Counted from the stretch's first letter, positions 10,219 through 19,409 are shown. The stretch is DNA of 32,878 bases from Bacillus sp. AFS073361 (GCF_002567005.1 NZ_NUZU01000006.1:1-32878), one strand, 5' to 3'. Notes: generated by a model not told the origin, from the letters alone. Made by a program: numbers and translations.

Positions 10219-13200
10219 GCGGAAAGTTAAAGCTGTTAAGTGCTGGGGCTGGTGCGGGCAAGACCTCCCGTTTATCGGACGAAATTTTAAAATCCATTCA
10301 AAATGGAGTGCCGGCAGAAAATATTATGGCCACCACATTTACAACGAAAGCAGCGGAAGAACTCATTGAGCGTGTTCGTCTCAAGTTGCTAGAATCGGGC
10401 GATAGCACATCTGCTGCAAGAATTCTGGATGGGTATGTTGGTACTATGAATAGTGTATTTGGAAGGCTGTTACGGGAATTTGCCCTTGAAATGGGGTTAT
10501 CACCTGTACAAAAAGTGTTGGCAGAATCAGAAGCTAGTTCACTTTTTCACACCATTGCAGCAGAAGTCATTGATAAATACTACCGGGACTATCGCCAGGT
10601 TTTCATTCGTCTCGGGTTAGAGGATTGGCGTGGTCATGTACTTAAGATCTTATCACTAGCTCGTGAGAATGGATTGGAACCAGAGGATGTTCAAAACTGT
10701 GCCGTCTATTCATGGGAAATCATGTCAGCATGGCTGCCCGGGACATTGTCCAATCCTGATCAGCTGGAGGAAGATTTAAAGGCAGCCTTACGGGTGGCAA
10801 AATCAGAACTGCCTGGTGGAGATTCAACGAAGGCTACTGCACAGGTTGTTGAGGATATTGATTCGGCGCTCAAGGAATGGGAACACAATGGCTTCATTTC
10901 TTGGCAGCTATGGGCAAAATTAAGCAAGTTAAAACCTGGAGCGAAAAGCCGAGATGCAGTCTCACCGATTCATGCAGCTGCTTCCGTGCATGATCGTCAT
11001 CCAAGGCTTCATCAAGACATGAAAGACGCAATGGATGCCCTTTTTTCTTGTGCGGCAGAGGCAATGGAAACCTATGCGGTGGAAAAGAGCAAACGCGGAT
11101 TAATCGATTTTACTGACCAAGAGGCATTAGCCCTTACTTTATTGAAAAACGAACAACATGCCGAAGTGTTAAAAGACCGGATCTCCGATGTATTCGTCGA
11201 TGAGGTTCAGGACTCGAGCCCATTACAAATCGCTTTAAACATGCAGCTTCGTGGGATTGCCCAAAGAGCAACATGGGTCGGAGATGTAAAACAGGCAATC
11301 TATGGCTTTCGAGGAACAGACCCCGAGTTGATGCAGACGGCAATGACAAGCATTCCTGATTTAGCCATTGAAGTATTGGATGCCTCCTATCGCTCTCGTC
11401 AATCATTAGTTGAATTCGTCAATGCGATTTTTGTACCAGTTTTTGAAGCTAGAGGTATGACAGCGGAGCGAATTGCATTAGATCCAAAGCGGGCTGACAA
11501 ACAAGAGCAGGCCATGGCAGTTGAAACGTGGTCTTACTTGAATTCGAAAAATCAGCTAACCGATGCTGCACATATCGCAAAAGGAGTAAAAACGGTCTTA
11601 GCTCAAAAAGATAAATATATCATAGTGGATAAAATATCCCGTGAACCACGACCTTTAAAAGCAGGAGATATCGCGATTCTTTGCAGAGCGAATGATGAGT
11701 GCGTGAGGGTGGCAGAAGCACTCTCCAAGCTGGGTATTGCCGCAACCGTAGGTGAAAGTGGATTACTAGCTACTCCAGAAGTGGTGTTCGCCGCGGCCGC
11801 CCTACGTTATTTAGTCGACCCTAACGATACATTGGCGCTTGCAGAATTAATCCACTTTTCTTCAGACACTTGGGGTGAAGGGCGCTGGTTATCCGGCTGG
11901 CTTGATCAGGAGAATCGAGAAGAGATCATGTCTGCGGAGCCATTCATCCAAGCCTTGGACCATGCAAGAGGAAAAATGGTTCAAATGAGTCCTTCTGAAG
12001 TATTGGATTTAGCATTAGTATCAGCAAAAGTGGATGAAGTCGTATTAAGATGGGGACAAGGTGATCAACGTCTAGCGAACTTAGATGCCCTTCGGAAAAT
12101 TGCGGTAAAGTATGAGGAGACGGCCGCAACCAATGGAAGCGCGGCCACAACAAGTGGATTTCTTTTATTCTTAAATACTGTCGAAAAGGACAAAGAATTG
12201 AACCTTGTGGCAGAATCGACTGATGATCAGGCAGTTCGGGTATTAACCTATCATAAGGCAAAAGGATTAGAGTGGCCTTTTGTCATCCTGAATTCATTAG
12301 AAAGATCGGCTGTGGGTAAGAAAAAACCGCCTGTATTTGACCGGGTGACAGCCGTTAGTACAACGGGCTTTAATGTAGAAAATCCACTTCATGGACGCAG
12401 GCTTTATTATTGGCCTTGGCCATACGGAGCACAATCAAGTAATGTCAGTTTAGATACTTATGTACAAGCTGCAGCTGAACTTCAACAGAGGGTCCAGCAA
12501 CTAACCGATGAAAATCAAAGGTTGATGTATGTAGGAATGACAAGGGCCAGAGATTACCTTGTGCTAACAGCTCGTGATTTTTCAAAGGTAGGTTGGATGG
12601 ATGAATTGACCGATGGGGCTGGTAACCAGGTCATCCAGAACCTTGGGATTGCAGAAGCTGATCAAGAGGATGCTTCCCTAGATAATCAAGTGGGGAAAAT
12701 TGTAGTTAAAGGTAAGCCATTTGCTTGTAAGGTACGTGTGTTATCAATTGATGAGGATACAGAACGAACCGCTGAATCTGAATCAACTGGACATTCTGAA
12801 ATTGTCTATGTCGGTAAAAAGGTAGAAACTTCGCCATTTGTTCCTGCACGCTTTAGCCCAAGCGGACAAAAGAGTGAGGAAGCAATAAACTTCCAACAGC
12901 AGCCTGAACTGGAATCTAGTGGTTCAAAACTTCATCGCATTGGCAATCGTCTTCCGCTTTCAGGAAACCCGGATATGACCGTGCTTGGAGAAATGGTCCA
13001 TGCCTTTTTAGCTGCTGATAACCATGGCAATTCCAACGACAATAGATTCCGAATGGCACAAGCCATGAGAAACAGGTATGATATTCACGCACTAACAGAA
13101 GATGCCATGCTTGAGGCATCGGACCGGTTGGAGCTATTTATTACAGAACAATACCCTAATCTTCTTTCTAGACACAACGAATGGCCAATTCACTTGCGGA

Positions 13201-13460
13201 AAGGACAGCAGAGGGCTTCCGGCTGGATTGATTTGTTGATCCTTACACCACAGGGATGGGTCATTATCGACCACAAATCATTTCCTGGAAAAGAAGCGGA
13301 CTGGCTTTCACGTGCTGCAAGTTACCTACCTCAGCTTCAAACGTATGCAGAGGCATTATATAAAGCAACTGGAAGTCCCGTTGTAGAAGCATGGATCCAT
13401 ATGCCGGTAGTAGGGGCGATGGTTCACTTTCAGGAAGAAGAATTGAAATCAAAAGCATAA
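10215..13460 (+). CDS. AddA-like UvrD/Rep helicase with C-terminal nuclease
   Basis: 1081-aa superfamily 1A helicase fused to a RecB-type nuclease. Walker A is GAGAGKT (11-17), motif II DEVQD (329-333), motif III GDVKQAIYGFRG (356-367), then VLTYHKAKGLEW and a motif VI with MYVGMTRARD. The C-terminal nuclease has GWID (Asp1006) and IIDHKS (Asp1019, Lys1021) followed by QLQTY. With the preceding AddB-like gene (ATGA overlap) it should form a two-subunit machine that unwinds and cuts DNA ends, as AddAB does in recombination repair. The separate location with a WYL regulator and a further nuclease suggests a specialised or defence role rather than the chromosomal addAB, but that is inference. 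Confidence 0.9.
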   Translation: MSGKLKLLSAGAGAGKTSRLSDEILKSIQNGVPAENIMATTFTTKAAEELIERVRLKLLESGDSTSAARILDGYVGTMNSVFGRLLREFALEMGLSPVQKVLAESEASSLFHTIAAEVIDKYYRDYRQVFIRLGLEDWRGHVLKILSLARENGLEPEDVQNCAVYSWEIMSAWLPGTLSNPDQLEEDLKAALRVAKSELPGGDSTKATAQVVEDIDSALKEWEHNGFISWQLWAKLSKLKPGAKSRDAVSPIHAAASVHDRHPRLHQDMKDAMDALFSCAAEAMETYAVEKSKRGLIDFTDQEALALTLLKNEQHAEVLKDRISDVFVDEVQDSSPLQIALNMQLRGIAQRATWVGDVKQAIYGFRGTDPELMQTAMTSIPDLAIEVLDASYRSRQSLVEFVNAIFVPVFEARGMTAERIALDPKRADKQEQAMAVETWSYLNSKNQLTDAAHIAKGVKTVLAQKDKYIIVDKISREPRPLKAGDIAILCRANDECVRVAEALSKLGIAATVGESGLLATPEVVFAAAALRYLVDPNDTLALAELIHFSSDTWGEGRWLSGWLDQENREEIMSAEPFIQALDHARGKMVQMSPSEVLDLALVSAKVDEVVLRWGQGDQRLANLDALRKIAVKYEETAATNGSAATTSGFLLFLNTVEKDKELNLVAESTDDQAVRVLTYHKAKGLEWPFVILNSLERSAVGKKKPPVFDRVTAVSTTGFNVENPLHGRRLYYWPWPYGAQSSNVSLDTYVQAAAELQQRVQQLTDENQRLMYVGMTRARDYLVLTARDFSKVGWMDELTDGAGNQVIQNLGIAEADQEDASLDNQVGKIVVKGKPFACKVRVLSIDEDTERTAESESTGHSEIVYVGKKVETSPFVPARFSPSGQKSEEAINFQQQPELESSGSKLHRIGNRLPLSGNPDMTVLGEMVHAFLAADNHGNSNDNRFRMAQAMRNRYDIHALTEDAMLEASDRLELFITEQYPNLLSRHNEWPIHLRKGQQRASGWIDLLILTPQGWVIIDHKSFPGKEADWLSRAASYLPQLQTYAEALYKATGSPVVEAWIHMPVVGAMVHFQEEELKSKA

Positions 13461-13478
13461 AAATTTTAGAAAAGCAGC

Positions 13479-13508
13479 CTTTCCCCATCCAAATTTTGAT
13501 GGGGAAAG
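13479..13508 (+). other. perfect intercistronic hairpin before the WYL gene
   Basis: CTTTCCCCATC (13479-13489) and GATGGGGAAAG (13498-13508) form an 11-bp perfect stem with an 8-nt loop. No T run follows on the + strand, so a simple terminator is unlikely. It may be an operator, an mRNA-processing or stability structure, or a partial terminator lowering expression of the two downstream genes. Confidence 0.6.
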
Positions 13509-13542
13509 ATTGGTTTTCAAGTAAAATATCGGAGGAAAGAAA

Positions 13543-14544
13543 GTGAGTGAAAATAATACAGGAGTACGGTTATTAGCGTTAAAAGACATCTTTCGGAAAG
13601 AAACGGATGAAAATCATGAATTATCGATAAAAGAGCTTGTTGATAAGTTAAAAATCGAACTGCCGGGAAGCACAGCTGATCAAAAAGCGGTGAAAAGATA
13701 CATTCAAACCCTTCAGGCTTCAGGGTTTGATATCATTGAAAACGAAGATAAATATGGGAAAAAATTTTACAGTCATCAAGAAAGGCTATTTGAAAACTAT
13801 CAATTAAGGCTGCTGATTGACCCCATCCTATCTGCACGATTTATAACGGAAGAAGAAAAAAAGACCATTATAAACAATGTAAAGGAACTAACGAGTAAAC
13901 ACATTGCTAAGACTTTGCCAGACCCAATTGTCTATCAGCAATCGATTAACCAAGACTACCAATTAATTAAGTTACATATTGATAAAATTCATGATGCAAT
14001 CTACCAAAGTAAAATGATTGCGTTTCAATATGGGGATATGGATATTCATAAAAACTTCCAGTTACGGCATGGAGGAGAAATGTATCAAATAAAGCCCCAT
14101 GCCCTGATTTGGGAATCCGATTTTTATTACCTAATTGGTGACGATATTAAATATAGTGAAGGGAACAATCCACGAAATTATCGGTTAGACCGGATGAGGA
14201 ACGTAACCATTTCTAATGAAAGATTTGCGCGTAAAAGAAAAGATTTAAGTACATATGTTCAAAATTCGTTCCATATGTTTGGCGGACAAGATGATTGGAT
14301 AACCTTACAATTTAAACTTGAACAAAATGTTCTCAATGGTGTCATTGATAAATTTGGTATTGAGGCAGATATTCGGAAAGTGAACAATGAGGCATTCACC
14401 TTAAAGGCAAAAGCAAAACTGAGTCCAGGACTCAAGGCTTGGATCCTCGCGTGGGGAAGCAAGGTAAAGGTCATTTCCCCACAAACCCTTGTGGATGAGA
14501 TAATAGAAGAGATTGAAAAAGTAAAAGAGCAATATAAAGAATAG
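13543..14544 (+). CDS. WYL-domain transcriptional regulator
   Basis: 333-aa protein with an N-terminal winged-helix region (about residues 1-75), a central WYL domain carrying IKPHALIWESDFYYLIG and NYRLDRM, and a C-terminal WCX-like region. WYL proteins are ligand-sensing regulators, often of phage defence and DNA-damage genes. The GTG start is 7 nt after GGAGG. It lies 82 nt after the helicase gene, on the same strand, with a hairpin in the gap. It probably regulates this four-gene block in response to nucleic-acid or nucleotide signals; the ligand is unknown. Confidence 0.9.
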   Translation: MSENNTGVRLLALKDIFRKETDENHELSIKELVDKLKIELPGSTADQKAVKRYIQTLQASGFDIIENEDKYGKKFYSHQERLFENYQLRLLIDPILSARFITEEEKKTIINNVKELTSKHIAKTLPDPIVYQQSINQDYQLIKLHIDKIHDAIYQSKMIAFQYGDMDIHKNFQLRHGGEMYQIKPHALIWESDFYYLIGDDIKYSEGNNPRNYRLDRMRNVTISNERFARKRKDLSTYVQNSFHMFGGQDDWITLQFKLEQNVLNGVIDKFGIEADIRKVNNEAFTLKAKAKLSPGLKAWILAWGSKVKVISPQTLVDEIIEEIEKVKEQYKE

Positions 14545-14572
14545 GGTGTACCATTTTCAGCATACCCCTTTT
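14544..14572 (+). terminator. weak hairpin after the WYL gene
   Basis: GGGTGT (14544-14549) pairs with ATACCC (14562-14567), 6 bp with one wobble, followed by CTTTTC. A TATAAT at 14576-14581 with TTTTCA 16 nt before it could be a promoter for the next gene. Both are weak, so the fourth gene may be expressed partly on its own. Confidence 0.35.
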
Positions 14573-14635
14573 CATTATAATGAATAGTAATAAGAGGATT
14601 TGTTTCAAGTTCATTGAAATATGGAGGAATACATA

Positions 14636-16015
14636 ATGAAATCACTGAAAAGAATGCTTTATGAACTAACGATGGACAAAGAATTTGTCGCTTTAAAATT
14701 CCTGATTGATCGGCCGAATGTCTTTCATGTTGTTGGGGCTACCCATTTAGAAACTTGGCATTCAAGATTCTTATCTTGGCTTCTAGATCCCACAGAAAGA
14801 CATATGCTAGGCTATTATCCGTTCCAGAGATTCTTAATGGCTATTGCCGAATCCGCTGAAGAAAATATTGACGACATTACCGATTTAGCCATGCTCAATG
14901 TAAATCAATTCAGAAATCCTGAAGTTATAGCCGAAAAGGATATCAACAAACTTGGTATCGATGAGCAGGAAACCATCGAGGAAATAGAAAAAAACGACGA
15001 CAAAGGGAGGCTGGATGTCTTTTTTAAGGTAAATATCGTCGATGAAAAAGACCCAGGCAAGGAAAAAAAGTTAATCCTTGCTGTTGAGCAAAAGGTTTAT
15101 GCCAGGGTGGATGTAAATCAATGCAATAAATACTTAAGAAAATTCGAAGAGAAGTTTAAAGACGAAACGTTTATGCTAGTAGGCTTAGTACCAAAAAGCC
15201 AAATAAAAGAATCAAATGAAGCCACGTTTGGCAGTTCCAAATGGTTCGGAATCGACTATCAGCAGCTAGTGGACATTGTTCTAATGCCTTGCCTGGAAAA
15301 TCCAGATTTAAGCATTTACGCCAAACCGATTATTCAGCAGTATGTAGATGCATTACGGATGCCTTATAAAGGTAAACGGGAAAAATTGGCTACCATTGAA
15401 GAAGAACGAACCTTGGTCCGTTCCATATATGATCGCTTTGAAGATGTGTTTAAAGCGATTGCGAAAATATCAAATGAAGAGGACAGTGATGAAAGGAATT
15501 ATGTCAGCACTGTTGTCAACGATACTTATGGTGAAGTATTTAGAACGATCAAATGGATCCTTAATGAGGAAAACGATGTCGAAGAGATATGGAATTTTTC
15601 AACTGGATTCCAAAGAAACATTTTTAAGAGATGGGACGAACTCCAGATGCTAATTAAACATGAGGGGAAAGAAACTGTTATCTATGGAAAATCTGTTCCG
15701 GAACTTTGGAAAGAAACTTTACAGTGGATTGAAGAGCATAATCTCCCTCTACGTCAGCTTATAGAAGAAGGCTTTATTCTTGGAGGCGGAGACAGAGGAA
15801 ATCGTTATGCTATAGCGTTTCAACCTATCCATAAAAACAGAAAAAAGTTTGCCTCCATTCATACCTATGAATCTATCATAACGGGTGAGACATTTTACAT
15901 TGAAACCAAAATTAACCCTGAAAGTGGTATGAAAACCATTGCTAAACTATTTAAAAAATTAGGTGTAGAGGTAGAGACTCCATTATTAGAGAATAGTGTC
16001 ACCGTACCTTTTTAA
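14636..16015 (+). CDS. PD-(D/E)XK nuclease family protein (PDDEXK_4-like)
   Basis: 459 aa. The start is ATG 14636, 8 nt after GGAGG; an earlier in-frame ATG at 14621 overlaps the ribosome site and is rejected. The N-terminal ET-x-HS-x-FLSWLLDP motif (39-52) and the nuclease core GRLD (Asp127), AVEQK (Glu151, Lys153) with NQCNKY (161-166) match PDDEXK_4-type proteins. These are predicted nucleases common in phage-defence islands. The C-terminal half (about 210-459) is unassigned. Fourth gene of the helicase-nuclease-WYL block; probably a third nuclease or effector. A terminator follows. Confidence 0.8.
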   Translation: MKSLKRMLYELTMDKEFVALKFLIDRPNVFHVVGATHLETWHSRFLSWLLDPTERHMLGYYPFQRFLMAIAESAEENIDDITDLAMLNVNQFRNPEVIAEKDINKLGIDEQETIEEIEKNDDKGRLDVFFKVNIVDEKDPGKEKKLILAVEQKVYARVDVNQCNKYLRKFEEKFKDETFMLVGLVPKSQIKESNEATFGSSKWFGIDYQQLVDIVLMPCLENPDLSIYAKPIIQQYVDALRMPYKGKREKLATIEEERTLVRSIYDRFEDVFKAIAKISNEEDSDERNYVSTVVNDTYGEVFRTIKWILNEENDVEEIWNFSTGFQRNIFKRWDELQMLIKHEGKETVIYGKSVPELWKETLQWIEEHNLPLRQLIEEGFILGGGDRGNRYAIAFQPIHKNRKKFASIHTYESIITGETFYIETKINPESGMKTIAKLFKKLGVEVETPLLENSVTVPF

Positions 16016-16040
16016 GAAGACATAAGATGTTCAAATGAGG

Positions 16041-16076
16041 AAAGGGTAGCCTTAAAGCTGTGTTGGCCACCCTTTT
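16041..16076 (+). terminator. terminator of the nuclease/helicase/WYL block
   Basis: AAAGGGTAGCC (16041-16051) pairs with GGCCACCCTTT (16065-16075) with one A-C mismatch, followed by a short T run. It lies 26 nt after the last gene of the block. Confidence 0.75.
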
Positions 16077-16190
16077 GTGCTAGAAATAAAATGTTCAACA
16101 TCACAGTAACAACTTCAAGTACAACAGTTATTCGGATTGTTCTACATTTAATCCTGAAGCCACCACCGACAGGCAGCTTTTATGAAGGTT

Positions 16191-16222
16191 TAAAAAAAAA
16201 TCCCCTGGATTTATCCATGGGG
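16191..16222 (-). terminator. terminator on the minus strand
   Basis: Read on the minus strand, CCCCATGGAT and ATCCAGGGG form a stem with one bulged base, followed by A and nine T. No intact gene ends here. A short open piece on the minus strand at about 16280-16390 could be the tail of a lost gene. Confidence 0.6.
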
Positions 16223-16404
16223 CGAAGTCAACGTATCCGGGTTAAAGTTTAATCAATTAAGCAGATTTCCCGAATCAGAGATTGGAAAAAAATGTTCCAT
16301 TGTAGAAACACCCAATCAGGTCCATGCGAATAGTATTATATTGTTCTCCTAAAACAGGATAAATAGCTTCGTCTGAAAATAAGCTCAAAAGTGACTGAAA
16401 TGGC

Positions 16405-16443
16405 AAAAAACGCCTCCAAAAATCAAATTTGGAGGCGTTTTTT
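16405..16443. terminator. strong bidirectional hairpin terminator
   Basis: AAAAAACGCCTCCAAA (16405-16420) pairs perfectly with 16428-16443 around a 7-nt loop, with A and T runs on the flanks. It works in either direction. It stands alone in a stretch (16077-16687) without a recognisable gene, so it may mark the boundary between the nuclease block and the replication module. Confidence 0.8.
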
Positions 16444-16590
16444 GACGTTTACGCTCTAAAATTGCCCTCAAATATGAAAAATGGTCATTCGCTAGATTCC
16501 ACCGATCTCGATATATTGTAGAAGAACTGAGACGAGGAATTTCACTAAAAGGCCCTCGCAAAGGACAAGTTGATGAAAAGGTGTCATAAA

Positions 16591-16599
16591 TTATCCACA
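16591..16599 (+). promoter_or_regulatory. DnaA box
   Basis: TTATCCACA is an exact match to the DnaA-box consensus. It lies 89 nt before the DnaD-like gene, in AT-rich sequence. A single 9-mer can be chance, but its place next to primosome genes suggests an origin-like or DnaA-responsive site. Confidence 0.45.
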
Positions 16600-16687
16600 T
16601 ATTAATGAAAAACATATGACCTTTTTCTTCATCTATTTCTATATAAAGTTTGAAGGAATTTTAGTAGAAGAAAGGCAGTGGTGGAAG

Positions 16688-17686
16688 ATGGCAAAGTATC
16701 GAATGGTGCGCACGGATTTTTGGAAGAATCCAATGGTTTCTGAGGAGATGAGTCCGGAGGACAAATATTTCTATTTGTATCTACTGACCAATCCAGAAAC
16801 AACCCAAATTGGAATCTATAAAATTACCAAAAAACAGATGGCTTTTGATTTGGGTTATTCGATTGAGAGTGTTCATGCGTTAATGGAACGGTTCACGGAT
16901 CTTCACAAATTGATTCGTTACAATCCAGAAACAAGAGAACTTGCCATTAAAGACTGGGCAAGAAATAACCTGCATAAAGGCGGGAAACCGATCATGGATT
17001 GTATTTATTCCGAACTAAAGGAAGTGGTGGATACCTCGCTGATTCGATATGTTTCGGAATCCATTCTTAAGGAAGAAATGCGTAGTCTTTTTGATTCGTT
17101 TTGTGGACAAGATGAACTGTTATTTAACGGGGAATATAGAGGCCAAGATGAAAGTTATCCATACATAGAAGAGGATGACGAGATGTTAGATGATTCGTTC
17201 TCGTCTCGTTATACGGTACGTGGACAAAAAGAAAATGAAAATAAAAATAAAAATAAAAAACAACAAGAATCTTTTCAACCAAATATAGTGGAAAATCCAG
17301 ACAGCGAGCTTCCGTCACGAACGAATCAAAAAGAGGTGGTTGTTAAAGAAATTGTGGAGTTTTGGGACAACAATGGATTTGGTTTCACGAACATAAATGC
17401 GAAACAGCAGCTGTTAATTTGGTTTGATGATTCTAGCTTCTTGCAGCCGAAAGAGATCATATTAAAAGCCATGAATATTGCCTGTGCCAGTAACAAGCGA
17501 AAGTTGAACTATGTGGTTGGAATTCTAAAAAACTGGGAAAATGAAAATCTATTGACCGTAGAAGAAATCGATTCCTATCAAGAGAAGCAAAGGCCTGTAC
17601 AAAGGCAATCAACTGCACCGTTTTCTTCAGGAAGAGATATTCCACGTGGAATTAATCTCGATTTTACGGCAGGTGAAGAGGAATGA
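16688..17686 (+). CDS. DnaD-like primosomal replication protein
   Basis: 332 aa. The N-terminal part (1-110) is a winged-helix domain as in phage replication-initiation proteins (begins MAKYRMVRTDFW). A charged, low-complexity linker follows (about 165-215). The C-terminal part (about 220-290) has the DnaB_2/DnaD fold, with FWDNNGFGF and YVVGILKNW. Such proteins help load the replicative helicase on an origin. The start ATG 16688 follows a GGTGG-type ribosome site; the frame is open 24 codons further upstream with no site. The stop overlaps the start of the helicase gene (ATGA), so the two form an operon. Typical of phages and some plasmids rather than the host dnaD. Confidence 0.85.
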   Translation: MAKYRMVRTDFWKNPMVSEEMSPEDKYFYLYLLTNPETTQIGIYKITKKQMAFDLGYSIESVHALMERFTDLHKLIRYNPETRELAIKDWARNNLHKGGKPIMDCIYSELKEVVDTSLIRYVSESILKEEMRSLFDSFCGQDELLFNGEYRGQDESYPYIEEDDEMLDDSFSSRYTVRGQKENENKNKNKKQQESFQPNIVENPDSELPSRTNQKEVVVKEIVEFWDNNGFGFTNINAKQQLLIWFDDSSFLQPKEIILKAMNIACASNKRKLNYVVGILKNWENENLLTVEEIDSYQEKQRPVQRQSTAPFSSGRDIPRGINLDFTAGEEE

Positions 17687-18942
17687 GTATCGCGGAAAAA
17701 GCGTTCTTAGGAAGCTTGATGAAGGCGGAGTATTTACTCAAGGATACCGTGGTCCAACCTGAACATCTGGAAAGTACACGGCATAAAGAAATCATGCGAA
17801 GAATGGTCGAGTTTAACCGTGTGGGGAAGAATGTTGATTTGATTACCTTTACCACCTTACCTGAACTCGAATCATTCGGGGGCATGTCTTACCTTTCGGA
17901 ACTGTTAGCATATGCGGATGTGGAGAAATTTGATGCAATGGAGACACTGATTCTTGACTCGTGGAAGGAAAGGGAAAAGAGAAACATCTTAACCGTTGCT
18001 GCCATGAATGATTGGGAGATTGCCAGAGTCATTGCCGAATTGGATAAAATTAACCAAATGAAAATGGATGATCACACCTCCCTGCAAAATGCGTTGGCAG
18101 ATATTTATGAGGCTCCCTGGGAAGATCAAAAACTCACGGAACAGGCAACAACGGGTATCGAACACCTCGATAAAGTAACGGGTGGCTTTCGGAATGGGGA
18201 AGTGACGATTCTCGCCGCCAGACCATCGATGGGAAAAACCGACATGATGCTCCATTTTGCAAAAATGTCGGGTTGGGCAGGATTTCTGCCCCTCGTCTTT
18301 TCCTTAGAGATGCCTGAAAAGCTGATAACTTCGCGATTAATGGCATCGACAGGGGGCTTTAACCGGGCTAAAATGCGGGATCCAAAAAGAATGCTCAGTT
18401 CAAATCAAAAGAATAGATGGTCAGATGTGATTAGTAACCTCAGTGAAACCCATATCCAAATTTTTGATGGGGGTGGCCAAACGATTGCAGAAATGAGAGC
18501 AAAAACGAGAAAGCTGATGAATCAATTTCCATACAAGAAACCAATCCTGTTTATCGATTATCTAACCCTCATCCGTTCAGGGCAATTTTTCGGCGGGAAT
18601 TCTCATTTACAAATCACCGAAATATCGAAATCCCTGAAAACGATGGCAAAGGATTATGATTGCCCCGTCATTTGTCTGGCGCAGCTCAATCGCTCAGTGG
18701 AATCACGAGCTGATAAACGGCCGATGATGTCTGATATTCGAGAATCGGGCAGTGTGGAGCAGGATGCCGATGTCATTTTGTTCTTGTATCGTGAAGCGTA
18801 TTATGACAAGAACTCGCAGGATCATTCCCTTGAAATCATCATATCGAAAAATCGAAATGGTCCTGTTGGAAGCCTCGCTGTAAATTACAACCAGGAAACA
18901 GGAAGGATTGTGGAACGAAAGGAATCGAATCTGCCGTTGTAA
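17683..18942 (+). CDS. DnaB-like replicative helicase
   Basis: 419 aa, hexameric RecA-fold helicase of the DnaB family. N-terminal interaction domain about 1-100. Walker A RPSMGKT (180-186), motif SLEM (207-210), Walker B ILFIDY (288-293), then LAQLNRSVE and the RESGSVEQDAD block near the arginine finger, with ISKNRNGP close to the end. It unwinds DNA at the fork, probably loaded by the upstream DnaD-like protein, with which it overlaps by 4 nt. The host normally has its own DnaC/DnaB, so this copy likely belongs to a prophage or plasmid remnant. No other phage genes are seen in the window. Confidence 0.92.
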   Translation: MSIAEKAFLGSLMKAEYLLKDTVVQPEHLESTRHKEIMRRMVEFNRVGKNVDLITFTTLPELESFGGMSYLSELLAYADVEKFDAMETLILDSWKEREKRNILTVAAMNDWEIARVIAELDKINQMKMDDHTSLQNALADIYEAPWEDQKLTEQATTGIEHLDKVTGGFRNGEVTILAARPSMGKTDMMLHFAKMSGWAGFLPLVFSLEMPEKLITSRLMASTGGFNRAKMRDPKRMLSSNQKNRWSDVISNLSETHIQIFDGGGQTIAEMRAKTRKLMNQFPYKKPILFIDYLTLIRSGQFFGGNSHLQITEISKSLKTMAKDYDCPVICLAQLNRSVESRADKRPMMSDIRESGSVEQDADVILFLYREAYYDKNSQDHSLEIIISKNRNGPVGSLAVNYNQETGRIVERKESNLPL

Positions 18943-18983
18943 CTTCTATTTAGCCGAAATTACTTATATTGAGGTGTGATCAC

Positions 18984-19409
18984 ATGATTGTGAAAGAACT
19001 ATATATGGATTGTTTCCGTTATGAAGAATCATCATTGGCACATTACATCTACCATTTACTAGCAGAGAAGAAAATTTCATTAGAGGACAACTTTTCCATC
19101 AAAGATTTAGATCGAGCGGACCATCAGAAAGTAAAGGAATTGATTCAAAACAATGTATTAGGCTTTCATAAAGTGAGCATCTTCTCACTGAAAATGAACC
19201 AGAAGGATTTTGTTTTTATCTTTGCAGCCAACGATCGGGAGGCCATCCAATTTTATACCAACACATTTCATCAAAACCCATTGAATTGTCACGAGTATTC
19301 GCTAGATTACCAGCTCGATAGAGGAAATGGTGTGATTGCGTTTCGTGACATGAGGAAGGAATTCAAGAGTTTTCCAGCTATCGCGGGATTTTGTGAGAGG
19401 GAAAGGTAA
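18984..19409 (+). CDS. hypothetical protein
   Basis: 141 aa if started at ATG 18984, 7 nt after GAGGTG; a TTG at 18969 in the same frame overlaps the ribosome site. No membrane segment or signal peptide is visible. The sequence is mixed and charged, with a strand-rich middle (FVFIFAANDREAIQFY). I do not recognise the family. It lies 41 nt after the helicase gene on the same strand and is followed by a terminator, so it is probably the last gene of the replication operon. Confidence 0.65.
   Translation: MIVKELYMDCFRYEESSLAHYIYHLLAEKKISLEDNFSIKDLDRADHQKVKELIQNNVLGFHKVSIFSLKMNQKDFVFIFAANDREAIQFYTNTFHQNPLNCHEYSLDYQLDRGNGVIAFRDMRKEFKSFPAIAGFCERER

Noticed and set aside
16385..16615. 76-codon minus-strand frame
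   Set aside because: It runs through the strong bidirectional hairpin at 16405-16443, whose translation gives part of it. No ribosome site.
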